Source of the DNA: Anaerococcus murdochii
GTDB lineage: Bacteria; Bacillota; Clostridia; Tissierellales; Peptoniphilaceae
Assembly (NCBI RefSeq): GCF_019957155.1
Contig: NZ_JAIPME010000002.1
Location: forward strand, 1,886,001 to 1,950,000
DNA length: 64,000 bases
Reading direction: 5' to 3'
Below the pieces are notes generated by a model. It was not told where the DNA came from, searched no databases, and worked only from the letters and a program-made list of their open reading frames with translations. Positions 25,787 to 34,144 of the stretch are shown piece by piece (position 1 is the first letter of the stretch; each line of letters starts with the position of its first letter). Both the position numbers and the translations under genes were made by a program.

Positions 25787-25815
25787 ATTATACATTTTTT
25801 GCAAGTTTTCTGCAA
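25787..25815 (-). promoter_or_regulatory. Promoter of mgtE
   Basis: TTGCAG (25810-25815) and TATAAT (25787-25792) are spaced 17 bp. The -35 box touches the stop codon of the HAD-family gene, giving mgtE its own promoter and a leader of about 190 nt. Confidence 0.8.
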
Positions 25816-26511
25816 TCATCCAAAGATTTTTGCTAGACAATCCTCAACTTCATTTAGGGAACTTATTTCTAAATCAATTGGCAAATCTAAGTGGTTCTTC
25901 TTGCTATGTGGATTAAACCAAATTGTTTTTATTTTTGCATTAACCCCACCTAGCATGTCTGATGTCAAAGAATCACCTATTATTACATAATCATCAAGGG
26001 TCCTCGATCCAATTTTTTCAAATACATATTCAAAAAATCTCTCGTCTGGTTTTTCAAAACCAATTAGCTCCGAAATAAATGACTCCTTAAGTATTTTGTT
26101 CAAATCAGATCCCTCAAGCTTTCCACTCTGGGCTGTTAGGGACCCATTTGTGACTGCATATTGGTCATATTTACTTGCTAATTTTTTTACAGCTTCCTTG
26201 CCGTAGGGATTAAAAACATAGGTCTTTCCAAGTTCAATTTGATAATTGTGGTTGAAGTCTTCAACTATATCGGTTTGTATCCCATATTTCTCAAAAAAAT
26301 CCCTAAACCTACCCAATAGTACCTCATCCCTAGTAACCTCATTTCGCTCAAGCCTTTCCCAATAAATATTGTTTATATTTTTGTAGGTCTTAAGCATATC
26401 TTCGGTCGGCTTATCTAAGTTAAATATCTCAAAACACTTATATATAGCTGCTGTTTCTGCCAAATCAAAATTTAAAAGTGTCCCATCTATATCCCATAAA
26501 ATTTTCTTCAT
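25816..26511 (-). CDS. HAD-superfamily phosphatase (YjjG-like)
   Basis: A protein of 231 residues. HAD motif I is DIDGTLLNF (Asp7, Asp9), motif II TNGS, motif III Lys in FEKPDER and motif IV IIGDSLTSDMLGG. The cap is helical. Overall pattern resembles YjjG-type pyrimidine nucleotidases that remove non-canonical nucleotides; the substrate is inferred. The RBS is a GGGG stretch ahead of the ATG. Confidence 0.85.
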   Translation of the reverse strand: MKKILWDIDGTLLNFDLAETAAIYKCFEIFNLDKPTEDMLKTYKNINNIYWERLERNEVTRDEVLLGRFRDFFEKYGIQTDIVEDFNHNYQIELGKTYVFNPYGKEAVKKLASKYDQYAVTNGSLTAQSGKLEGSDLNKILKESFISELIGFEKPDERFFEYVFEKIGSRTLDDYVIIGDSLTSDMLGGVNAKIKTIWFNPHSKKNHLDLPIDLEISSLNEVEDCLAKIFG

Positions 26512-26616
26512 ATCATATCCCCTTTATATAAATATTTTACTACTCTATAAATATTATAAAACTATTTACTTTAATGACTATTAGTGTTATCCTTAACATA
26601 AGAATGTGAGGTATTT

Positions 26617-27678
26617 ATGAAAAAAGTTATGAAAATTTTAGGTTATTTAATACTCTTATTGATAATTGCCTTTTTATGCCTTTTAGCCTATTTAATGGCA
26701 ACTGAATATAAGCCAAAAGACATAGAAGAAGTAGCTATAGCCGGCTCATCACAGGATAAAATCAAAATGAACGAGACCTATAAGGCCCTAAGCTGGAATA
26801 TTGGCTACGGCGGACTAGATAAGGATACAGATTTCTTTATGGATGGCGGCAAGATGGTAAATCCTATATCAAAAGACCACGTCGAAAATGCCCTAGCAGG
26901 TATTGCAAAAGAAGTAAAAAATATTAACCCTGATCTATTATTATTACAAGAAGTAGATTCTGATTCGCAGAGGACCTATCATATAAATGAAGTTGGATAT
27001 TTTGACAAAGAATTTTACGGAGCATCAACCTTCGCCTATAATTACAAAGTGAACTTCGTACCATTTCCTATTCCACCAATGGGTAAGGTAAATTCTGGAA
27101 TCTACACCAATTCTAAATTTGCCATAGAATCATCTTACAGGTACCAACAACCAATCCCACACAAGTGGCCAGTAAGGCTAGCAAATCTCAAAAGAGGCTT
27201 CAACGCCTCCTACCTACCTATAGAAGGTTCTGATAAGTACCTAGTATTAGTAAATGTCCACCTTGATGCCTATGAATCTGGCTCAAGCGGCAGACTTGCC
27301 CAAACAAAACAAATAATCGCCTTTATGACAGAAGAGTACAACAAGGGAAATTATTTAATAGTCGGTGGCGATTTTAACCAAGAATTAAGAAAAGATTATG
27401 TAGCAAATGTCCCAGAAGGTATTTGGAATCCATCACCATTTCCATACGATTACCTAACAGACAAAATCAAACCAGTTTTTGATGAATCTACCCACTCATC
27501 AAGACTAAATCACAAGCCATATGACCCAAATGACTCTTATGAGTGTATTATAGACGGATTTTTAGTAACAGATAATGTAGAAATAAAATCCGTTAAAGGC
27601 CAGACATTGGGCTTCGTAAACAGCGACCACAACCCAGTTTTATTGGAATTTAGTCTAAAAGAAAGTAAAGATAGATAA
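26617..27678 (+). CDS. Membrane-anchored endonuclease/exonuclease/phosphatase-family protein
   Basis: A protein of 353 residues with an N-terminal anchor (ILGYLILLLIIAFLCLLAYL, about residues 6-25) and an EEP catalytic domain outside the membrane. Catalytic motifs are SWNIGYGG, LLLQEVDS (Glu), VNVHLDAY (His), VGGDFNQ (Asp and Asn) and NSDHNPV (Asp-His). It probably hydrolyses phosphodiesters such as sugar-phosphate, lipid or nucleic-acid substrates; which one is not shown. A strong terminator follows. Confidence 0.86.
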   Translation: MKKVMKILGYLILLLIIAFLCLLAYLMATEYKPKDIEEVAIAGSSQDKIKMNETYKALSWNIGYGGLDKDTDFFMDGGKMVNPISKDHVENALAGIAKEVKNINPDLLLLQEVDSDSQRTYHINEVGYFDKEFYGASTFAYNYKVNFVPFPIPPMGKVNSGIYTNSKFAIESSYRYQQPIPHKWPVRLANLKRGFNASYLPIEGSDKYLVLVNVHLDAYESGSSGRLAQTKQIIAFMTEEYNKGNYLIVGGDFNQELRKDYVANVPEGIWNPSPFPYDYLTDKIKPVFDESTHSSRLNHKPYDPNDSYECIIDGFLVTDNVEIKSVKGQTLGFVNSDHNPVLLEFSLKESKDR

Positions 27679-27681
27679 ATA

Positions 27682-27737
27682 AAAATCGTCCAAGATATTT
27701 AACTCAAGATTTGAGTCAAAGTCTGCGACGATTTTTT
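27682..27737. terminator. Bidirectional terminator
   Basis: Outer arms AAAATCGTC and GACGATTTT plus an inner ACTCAA/TTGAGT stem lie between the convergent EEP and GNAT genes. Confidence 0.8.
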
Positions 27738-27749
27738 ATTTTTATGATT

Positions 27750-28238
27750 TCATTTTAAATCTAATTTATACATTTCTTTGCCGATTTTTTCAAAACCATG
27801 ACTTTTAAATAAGCTTTGTGAAACTTGGTTAAAGTCATAAATTTCTGCCTTTAAATATGCCAGGTCTTTTTCCTTAGCCAAGGTTATCAATCTATCCAAA
27901 ACCTTTCTCCCTATTTTCATTCCCCTATATTCTTTTGAAACTACAATAGCTACCATATTGTCATCAAATATTGCACAGTCTCCTATTAGTTTATTTTTAT
28001 AGGCAATATAAAATAAATCACCATTTCTATCAAGGTAGCCATACATATTCTTAAGCTGATCTATATCATAAGGAGTGTTTGCATTATCAACCATTTTTAC
28101 AGTTTCCACATCTTCATACCAAGGAAGGGTTAATTTATAGGAGGGAAAGTATTTTACTAGATTTATATCATCAACAAAATCTTTTGATTTATATTCGCTA
28201 AATTCCAAAATATTTACTGTTGATTCTTCTTCCATCAT
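27750..28238 (-). CDS. GNAT-family N-acetyltransferase
   Basis: A protein of 162 residues with the acetyl-CoA site VVSKEYRGMKIGRKVLDRL (Q/RxxGxG/A-type loop) around residues 100-118 and the C-terminal NQVSQSLFKSHGFEKIGKEMY. The substrate is unknown. The start overlaps the stop of the upstream gene (ATGATGG), so it is translationally coupled with the 139-residue protein. Confidence 0.8.
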   Translation of the reverse strand: MMEEESTVNILEFSEYKSKDFVDDINLVKYFPSYKLTLPWYEDVETVKMVDNANTPYDIDQLKNMYGYLDRNGDLFYIAYKNKLIGDCAIFDDNMVAIVVSKEYRGMKIGRKVLDRLITLAKEKDLAYLKAEIYDFNQVSQSLFKSHGFEKIGKEMYKLDLK

Positions 28239-28654
28239 TCGATCCTATTCCAATTATTTTCCATAAGTTCGGTTAGGTTTTTGTAATTATTTTTAAAAAG
28301 CCTACCATTAAGCTCCACTTCGTATTGATAGACCTTGCCTAGGTGGTTGATTTTTAGTATTTTTTTGTTTCCTTCCACTAGCTCAAAATCTTCTATCTCA
28401 TTCCAGGCCATAAAGAGAAAATCTTTTTTATCTGAGTTTGAAATCTCTGATTCATAGACTCCTTTTGGGTCAAAGTATAAAATGAAGGTCCTTGATGAAT
28501 CCATTGTATAGTAAAGGCCGCCGATTAAAAGCCATTTGCTAATATCCTTAGCAGGGCTGTTATGCTTAAATACTATTAAATAAGACTTATCATCTCCAAA
28601 TTTTTCCCTTACTTTTTTGTCCATATCATCGCTGGTGTTAAATAATAATCCCAT
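28235..28654 (-). CDS. Uncharacterised protein, 139 residues
   Basis: A soluble protein, not recognised. It has alternating beta strands (SYLIVFKHN, WLLIGGLYYTMD, RTFILYFDPKGVYES, EIEDFELVEGNKKILKINHLGKVYQYEVEL) and a final helix (LTELMENNW), a layout like a PH-type domain. Lies between the XRE regulator (9 bases upstream) and GNAT gene (4-base overlap), so all are likely one operon. Confidence 0.7.
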   Translation of the reverse strand: MGLLFNTSDDMDKKVREKFGDDKSYLIVFKHNSPAKDISKWLLIGGLYYTMDSSRTFILYFDPKGVYESEISNSDKKDFLFMAWNEIEDFELVEGNKKILKINHLGKVYQYEVELNGRLFKNNYKNLTELMENNWNRIE

Positions 28655-28662
28655 AATATCTC

Positions 28663-28866
28663 CTATTTAAATATAAATACTTCCTTAATATCCTTATCAA
28701 AAACTTTACAAATCTTATAGGCCGTCTCTAGGGTTGGGCTTATGGTGTTACTTTCATATGCCATTATTGACCTACGTTTAAGACCTACCATTTTCGCCAA
28801 GGCATTTTGAGAAAGCCCCATTTCCTTCCTAAATTCTCTAATCCTATTTTCTATTACTACATCCAA
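28663..28866 (-). CDS. XRE-family helix-turn-helix regulator, 67 residues
   Basis: A minimal Cro/CI-type regulator: RIREFRKEMGLSQNALAKMVGLKRRSIMAYESNTISPTLETAYKI is the classic HTH_3 domain, ending FDKDIKEVFIFK as in the YozG group. Such proteins usually repress their own operon. It lies 22 bases after the 117-residue membrane protein gene and before two small genes. Confidence 0.88.
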   Translation of the reverse strand: MDVVIENRIREFRKEMGLSQNALAKMVGLKRRSIMAYESNTISPTLETAYKICKVFDKDIKEVFIFK

Positions 28867-28888
28867 ACAAAAACCACTCCTTTTTTAT

Positions 28889-29242
28889 TTATAAATCTTT
28901 AACATATTTTATCCTTGCGATTAAGGTATAAATTACAAAAATACACAAAGTTACATAGAGCTTGAATACCTTAATATCCAATACTTCAGTTGGATCATAG
29001 CCAAGAGTTTTAGATTGGATAGCTCCCAATACCAAAATAATTATTATTGACACTAAAGCACTTAATAAAAATGTCTTCACAGTGTAGTATTTTTGTACTT
29101 TGCCACCTTCATTTTTAAAATAATAAAACGAAATATAGAAAAATACTCCCAAGCCTATAATTATTGGCAAATAATTTGGAACTTCTAGAAAAAACATTGT
29201 AACTAACAAAATAAAATAAGAGACTATCGCAAAACTTATCAT
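28889..29242 (-). CDS. Small membrane protein, 117 residues, paired with XRE regulator
   Basis: Four hydrophobic segments (residues about 3-20, 24-40, 58-77 and 92-110) with a positively charged loop GGKVQKYYTVK. Genes like this are commonly found next to YozG-type XRE regulators; function is unknown. First gene of the operon, RBS AGGAGG, and preceded by tandem repeats in the promoter region. Confidence 0.75.
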   Translation of the reverse strand: MISFAIVSYFILLVTMFFLEVPNYLPIIIGLGVFFYISFYYFKNEGGKVQKYYTVKTFLLSALVSIIIILVLGAIQSKTLGYDPTEVLDIKVFKLYVTLCIFVIYTLIARIKYVKDL

Positions 29243-29260
29243 AAATTCCTCCTTAAATTT

Positions 29261-29300
29261 TGTTACATTTATAGTACTATTTATGTTACATTTATAGTAC
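29261..29300. repeat. Tandem 17-bp repeats in promoter of the XRE/membrane operon
   Basis: TGTTACATTTATAGTAC occurs at 29261-29277 and again at 29284-29300, an exact 23-bp period, just upstream of the 117-residue membrane protein gene. On the minus strand each copy contains ACTATAAAT, which could serve as a -10 box, and a weak GTACTA/TGTAAC dyad. Likely operator for the XRE protein. Confidence 0.65.
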
Positions 29301-29340
29301 CACGAATACTAATATTAGGCAAGGTTTTTCAAAAAAATAT

Positions 29341-29370
29341 AGCCTTTAAACATCTCAATGTTTAAAGACT
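29341..29370 (-). terminator. Terminator of the HEPN/PD-(D/E)XK-like gene
   Basis: AGTCTTTAAACAT and ATGTTTAAAGGCT form a 13-bp stem with a TGAG loop, followed by ATATTTTTTT on the minus strand. Confidence 0.75.
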
Positions 29371-29379
29371 ATTTTCTTA

Positions 29380-30288
29380 TCATATAAATATATCCATAAC
29401 TGTATCTGGCATATCTATAAGTCTATTTAGGTCAAGAACTATCAAGTCATCATATTTTTCAGCTATTTGCCAACATTCCTTGGTTAATCTTGCCTCATCT
29501 ATTACTAAAACTAATTTAGCCTTTTCTTGGTCAAGGGCCTTCCTATATTTTTCTATACTTGCTAAGATTCGCATAAATTCACCAAGACTTAAGTATGTCT
29601 TATAGCTAATATCCTTAATCTCGACTATATATTTTAGCCCATCTTTTTCTGCCAATATATCCAGATAATAAAATTTCTTAGTTTCCTTATCGACAATTTT
29701 CGGCTCAACCTGAGTTTTAAAACCATTTTTCCTGAGATTGGCATCTATTAGTTTTGCTTTGTTATATTCGCTTTGAATTGAAATATTGTTTAAAGCTCGA
29801 ATTAAGTTTTTCGGTCTTATCTTAATTATGGCCTTTTTTTCGCCCTTATGTTCGTTAAAACCGACAAACATATCTCCAACTACAGTGAAATCCCCGTGGG
29901 CAACCGCATTTCTAATACACCTTAATAAATCTTCGGTCTTTGTCTTATTTTTTTGCCTAACTATAATTATCTTTTGACAAGAAGTGCAGACTTCTCCCTG
30001 GTAATAATCCCAATATTCATCAAAAATTTCTCCACCAGGCCTTATGAATAAAACATCTTTATAGCTCATTCCTAGAGAGTCTAGTACGTAATCAAAGGTC
30101 AAATTTTCGAAGGCCTTGCTCCTAATAAGATCATCGCTAAAGGACTGGACAGAATCTATATTTGGTATATACCACAGAAGCATTTGAATGGCATCCATCA
30201 CATCCTTATCCCAATCTTTTGGCCTTGGCATATGGTAGATCTGATATTTTTTCGTATTTCTATCTGGGCAACATTTGTCAAACTTCAT
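29380..30288 (-). CDS. Uncharacterised protein with HEPN-like and PD-(D/E)XK-like motifs
   Basis: A protein of 302 residues that I do not recognise by name. The middle helix has LLRCIRNAVAHGDF with R126-N127-x3-H131, the RNxxxH motif of HEPN ribonucleases. The C-terminal half has YYLDILAEKDGLKYIVEIKD: Asp210, Glu223-x-Lys225, the core of a PD-(D/E)XK nuclease, followed by helices and LVLVIDEARL. Early cysteines (Cys6, Cys7) and a CxxC (101-104) may bind metal. It sits downstream of a thioesterase gene (7-base gap). Two possible nuclease sites in one polypeptide suggest a defence or stress-RNase role, which is inference. Confidence 0.6.
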   Translation of the reverse strand: MKFDKCCPDRNTKKYQIYHMPRPKDWDKDVMDAIQMLLWYIPNIDSVQSFSDDLIRSKAFENLTFDYVLDSLGMSYKDVLFIRPGGEIFDEYWDYYQGEVCTSCQKIIIVRQKNKTKTEDLLRCIRNAVAHGDFTVVGDMFVGFNEHKGEKKAIIKIRPKNLIRALNNISIQSEYNKAKLIDANLRKNGFKTQVEPKIVDKETKKFYYLDILAEKDGLKYIVEIKDISYKTYLSLGEFMRILASIEKYRKALDQEKAKLVLVIDEARLTKECWQIAEKYDDLIVLDLNRLIDMPDTVMDIFI

Positions 30289-30294
30289 AATAAC

Positions 30295-30771
30295 CTACAT
30301 ATTATCCTTCACTGCTACAGCCACCATCTTGGCTTTGGCTCTGACTTCTCCCTTGCAAGTTAGAACCATATTTACAACAGCCTTTCTCTCTCCTAATTCC
30401 TCAAGACTTGCCACAACTTCAATTTCCTCATCCATTGGAGTAGGCTTTTTGAAATCCACTTCTAGGTGGGCTGTGATAAATCTTTCGATAATAGTATCTT
30501 TAGAAAGTTCAAGTCCCTTGGCTTGGTGTTTGAAAAATGCCGCACTTGCTGTGCCATGGCAGTCAAAAATCATGGCTATCATTCCACCAAACAAATTATT
30601 TGGTACCCCACCTGTAAAAGCCTTGCCAGGCCTTACCCTTGTTATTACCTCTTTTCCGTCATCACTTGGGTAGGATTTTAGGTGTAAACCTTCTTCATTT
30701 TTGGGACCACATCCCCAACAATATTGAAATCTTTGGCCATAAGTATCTTGAATAGCAATTTTTTCTCTCAT
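30295..30771 (-). CDS. PaaI/hotdog-fold thioesterase
   Basis: A protein of 158 residues with the acyl-CoA thioesterase pattern QYCWGCGPKNEEGLHLKSYP at the N-terminus, GGVPNNLFGGMIAMIFDCHGTASA around the catalytic helix and LEVDFKKPTPMDEEIEV. It is likely to hydrolyse an acyl-CoA; the acyl group is unknown. RBS AAGGAAAG ahead of the ATG. Confidence 0.82.
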   Translation of the reverse strand: MREKIAIQDTYGQRFQYCWGCGPKNEEGLHLKSYPSDDGKEVITRVRPGKAFTGGVPNNLFGGMIAMIFDCHGTASAAFFKHQAKGLELSKDTIIERFITAHLEVDFKKPTPMDEEIEVVASLEELGERKAVVNMVLTCKGEVRAKAKMVAVAVKDNM

Positions 30772-30829
30772 TTTCTTTCCTTTCGCTATTAAATTTCAAA
30801 TCAAAATTTTGATCTATTAAGTATTTTTA

Positions 30830-31942
30830 TTAATCATCTATTTTTTTAATTACAATTTTGGTTTCTTCTAGAGGCAGTGGGAGATTTTCGTAAGAAAAAT
30901 ATTCTATATTTACAACCTCAGCCATTGTTTCCCTGCCGTGATTTCCAACAGGTACAAGGACCCTATCTCCAACCTTAATTGTTTCGTCATCTGTCCTGTA
31001 ATAATAGCTTTTACTATCTGGACTAAATTCAACCGATAAGTAGATATAATCAGACTCACTTCTAATTATTTTCCCGTAAATATTTGGGTCTAAAATATCT
31101 GGTATAGAGGAGTCCAACAGAATTTCTGTGAGATTTCCAATAAATATAGGGAAAAAATACGGTAGATTTCTCCTATCGTAGGTCCCTTCTATTCTTATTT
31201 CTCCCTTTTTTTCATAAGTAATTAATAACTGATAAAAATTTTTATCATCAGGGTCATAAATTAATTCATCTTTGAAATCCTCAATATAGTAAAAAACCTC
31301 AAAATTTTCCAAAAATCCTAAGAAATCTTTGAATTTATCAGTTAATTTATATGAATATTCCACTAGAGTCCCGTCTTGAAGACCTCTTTTAATATTAATA
31401 GAATCCTTATCTAGTTCTAATTCTTCCCTAATCCCCTTATAGGAAACTTCTTCATCAGTCTCTTTATTTTCTTTTATAGTCCTTTGATAATTTAGGACAA
31501 TTTTTTCTATATTATCGTAGTTTTTCTTACCATCAAAGACAAACAAATCGTAATTCATTAGAAATTGTCTAACAAGCCTTGAGATCTCTTTATCTTCCAA
31601 TAAATTAAATCTATAGGAAAGTGGATCAGCCTTATCTTTTTCATAAAATTCTAGGATAAAATGTGGTCCCTCTAAACTTAGAGAAAGGTCGATATTTTTC
31701 CTAAAATAATCGTTAATTATACTTATAATATTGCTTGTCCTGTATGAATCAATCTTGTATTCATATTCATCTTTCAAAATAAATTCTAAATTTCTATAAT
31801 CATAGGAGAATGACTTTAAGGAGATACTTCCATCTATATCAACGCTTAAGACTTGCATATCTTCTGTATCGGTATTAGTAGCTAAGTCCGATCCTCTTAT
31901 ATCAGTTTTTATTATCATTTTATCGAATATATTATAATACAA
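30830..31942 (-). CDS. Uncharacterised protein, 370 residues
   Basis: A soluble acidic protein that I do not recognise. The N-terminal part is rich in beta strands with a helical insertion (TSNIISIINDYFRKNIDL). The last 70 residues (SYYYRTDDETIKVGDRVLVPVGNH...AEVVNIEYFSYENLPLP) look like a small SH3/OB-like barrel similar in pattern to the N-terminal 3'BD of PriA (VGDRVLVPxG...AxVV). The start is TTG at 31942, 6 bases after AAGGAG; ATG at residue 9 is an alternative. Single gene. Confidence 0.65.
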   Translation of the reverse strand: MYYNIFDKMIIKTDIRGSDLATNTDTEDMQVLSVDIDGSISLKSFSYDYRNLEFILKDEYEYKIDSYRTSNIISIINDYFRKNIDLSLSLEGPHFILEFYEKDKADPLSYRFNLLEDKEISRLVRQFLMNYDLFVFDGKKNYDNIEKIVLNYQRTIKENKETDEEVSYKGIREELELDKDSINIKRGLQDGTLVEYSYKLTDKFKDFLGFLENFEVFYYIEDFKDELIYDPDDKNFYQLLITYEKKGEIRIEGTYDRRNLPYFFPIFIGNLTEILLDSSIPDILDPNIYGKIIRSESDYIYLSVEFSPDSKSYYYRTDDETIKVGDRVLVPVGNHGRETMAEVVNIEYFSYENLPLPLEETKIVIKKIDD

Positions 31943-32002
31943 AGCCTGCTCCTTTTAAGTTTTTATACCCAATAAAACCGAGTTAATAACTATTATAAGA
32001 AA

Positions 32003-32030
32003 GAAAAATCGCCCATTGTTTGGGCGATTT
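32003..32030 (-). terminator. Terminator of the DUF697 GTPase gene
   Basis: AAATCGCCC and GGGCGATTT form a 9-bp stem with AAACAAT loop, followed by TTTTTC on the minus strand. Confidence 0.8.
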
Positions 32031-32106
32031 AGATTTGTTTATATTTTTGTTAGGATCTTAATTTATAATATTTCTTTCATTTGTAAATTGCCTAGTCAAT
32101 TAAAAA

Positions 32107-33291
32107 TTAATCCTCTTGTTCTTTATTTTGAGACCTGTCTAGGATTTTCATAAGATTTTCCCTACCATTTTTGAGATTTTCTTTAAAAATATTTGCTATG
32201 GTTTCCTTGCCTTCTTTGCTTGATAGGTCTTCTATATTCATCTCTCCCTTATAGACAAGTTCCATAAAGGCGATGTAGGCACTACCTAAAGCTGCTGTAA
32301 TGACACCTGCTGTGCCCGCTGAGATTGCTCCTCCAGCAATGGATCCTGCAGCTGGAAGAAGTTTTAAAATATTTGCCACAAATGCCCTACCAAGTAAGGT
32401 TGCCCCACCAGAGCCAATTGTCGATGACAAGAGAGCTGTAATTACAGACTTGTTTACGTCAAAACCAAATATAACTGTAATTGAAGCTATCATTCCCACC
32501 TGGGTTGGGATTAAGAGTGCTGCATCTGCGAAGGGAATTGGTGCTGCCCCTTGGCCTGTAGCTGCAAGTGCTGCTGTGGCTACGACCTTAGAGGCTCGGC
32601 GCTTTTTTTCGGATAAACTCGCTATCTGCACATGTTGAAGAGTATCAAGAAGTTCCTCCGGCAAAGCCTCGCCCATCACTTCAATCAACCTTTCAAGTCC
32701 AAAAGATTTCACTACTCCAACATCTTCTATCTCAAAGTCCTTGGCAAGGACAGGGATAACTTGAATAATATCTAAATTTTCATCCAAAATCATCTGCCTC
32801 ATCTTCTCTGCATTTTTCTTTGAAATTGACTGGGTAAGTACCACAATTATAGGTACTTGTGTGACCTGATTTTCCCTTGATAGTTCCCTAAGCCATTGTA
32901 TTTCCTCAGGCTCAATCCTGTTTGATGCTGTATTTATGCAGTACCAAATACAATGGATGGCCTTATTTATATCCTTAGTGGCAAGTCCCTTGTTAATTGT
33001 ATCAAAAACTTCTTTTTTTACGTCTTCTTGGACATCCTTGCCAAGTTCAAAACCCCTAGTGTCATAAATTGCAAGGGGAATATCTTTTTTAGTAATCTTT
33101 CTCATGTGGTTTGTAACAGGTCTACCCATGCCTGTTTCAGCAAGTTCGTCCTTAAAAACAGCGTTAATTAAGGTAGATTTACCTACACCAGTTTTACCTG
33201 CAACAATTATATTCAAAGTGGAAAGATTTTGAATTTTCTCATTGATTGCATCAATAGTATCTTGAGCAACCTTACCTAGGTCATTTAGCAT
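32107..33291 (-). CDS. GTPase with DUF697 (YcjF-like) membrane domain
   Basis: A protein of 394 residues. The G domain has P loop GKTGVGKST at residues 32-40, switch/G3 IYDTRGFELG and G4-like VLTQS. Between residues 215 and 340 a glycine/alanine-rich hydrophobic region (AALAATGQGAAPIPFADAALLIP...GSIAGGAISAGTAG) is typical of DUF697. The C-terminal helices are charged. The role is unknown in bacteria; membrane association is likely. Confidence 0.85.
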   Translation of the reverse strand: MLNDLGKVAQDTIDAINEKIQNLSTLNIIVAGKTGVGKSTLINAVFKDELAETGMGRPVTNHMRKITKKDIPLAIYDTRGFELGKDVQEDVKKEVFDTINKGLATKDINKAIHCIWYCINTASNRIEPEEIQWLRELSRENQVTQVPIIVVLTQSISKKNAEKMRQMILDENLDIIQVIPVLAKDFEIEDVGVVKSFGLERLIEVMGEALPEELLDTLQHVQIASLSEKKRRASKVVATAALAATGQGAAPIPFADAALLIPTQVGMIASITVIFGFDVNKSVITALLSSTIGSGGATLLGRAFVANILKLLPAAGSIAGGAISAGTAGVITAALGSAYIAFMELVYKGEMNIEDLSSKEGKETIANIFKENLKNGRENLMKILDRSQNKEQED

Positions 33292-33431
33292 ATAAACTCC
33301 TTAGTTTTCATTTTTATAAATGAATTATAGGAATATTGTACTTTTTAGCCAATTTTTAACAATATAAGTCAAAATCAAAAATACCTGCAAAACTAAACTT
33401 CACAGGTATTATGAATCTTATTTTATTATTT

Positions 33432-34109
33432 TTAAATTTCTGGCCAAGTTTCTTGCTTGTAGCACATATCCCAAAACATATACTCAAATAAGCCTGTTTT
33501 AACTACTATTTCTTCAAGGACCTTTAATTCTCTTTCAGGTTTGCCTTCGGCAAGCTTATTAATAAGATCCATGGCGTTTTCATTTAGGTCTGTAAATTCA
33601 TCTGATGAATACATTCCTATCCACGACCCATAATTTTCGCCCTCCAAGGCCCCCGGAATTTTGGCAAGCTCAAGGCCTATATAATTATAGCACCATGAAC
33701 AAGCAAGTAGGGCTGCCGCTACGTTTTCTACCCCACCTGCCTGAGCTTTATTTAGCATATAAGAAGTATAGGCGGTATTGATTGCGGATTGATCAGTCGC
33801 TTCAAGGTCTTCTTCTGGAATGCCGAAAGTCTTAGCATAGGACCTGTGTAGGTCCATTTCCACAAATAAAACCCCATCAAGGCCCTTGGCAAAAGAATTC
33901 ATTGTTCCAAGGTCTGTAGCCTTTGATGTTCCTATCGCAAATAATCTCGCATATTCAATTAGATAGACATAATCTTGCATTAGCCAATGTTTAAATTTTT
34001 CAAGGTCTAAAGTCCCATCTCCCATGCCTTGAACAAATGGATGTTTGAAGCACGCCTCCCAAATCCCCTTGATTTTTGGATAAATCCTATCAGTAAATTT
34101 TTCTGACAT
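33432..34109 (-). CDS. tenA: Thiaminase II / aminopyrimidine aminohydrolase TenA
   Basis: Salvages the pyrimidine part of degraded thiamin. About 225 residues, with HPFVQGMGDGTLDLEKFKHWLMQDYVYL, the active-site Cys segment LLACSWCYNYIGLELAKI and ENAMDLINKLAEG. I chose ATG at 34109 (MSEKFTDR), whose RBS is the 3' arm of the hairpin at 34117-34136; a longer frame from 34130 would begin within the hairpin. It is controlled by the TPP riboswitch upstream. Confidence 0.93.
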   Translation of the reverse strand: MSEKFTDRIYPKIKGIWEACFKHPFVQGMGDGTLDLEKFKHWLMQDYVYLIEYARLFAIGTSKATDLGTMNSFAKGLDGVLFVEMDLHRSYAKTFGIPEEDLEATDQSAINTAYTSYMLNKAQAGGVENVAAALLACSWCYNYIGLELAKIPGALEGENYGSWIGMYSSDEFTDLNENAMDLINKLAEGKPERELKVLEEIVVKTGLFEYMFWDMCYKQETWPEI

Positions 34110-34136
34110 AAAAAACCTCCTTGTATTCACAAGGAG
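34110..34136 (-). promoter_or_regulatory. Terminator/RBS-sequestering hairpin of tenA
   Basis: CTCCTTGT (34129-34136) pairs perfectly with ACAAGGAG (34117-34124), followed by G and T6 and then directly by the tenA ATG. The 3' arm is the Shine-Dalgarno sequence, so the same hairpin could both terminate transcription and hide the RBS. Confidence 0.75.
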
Positions 34137-34144
34137 TTAAATTC

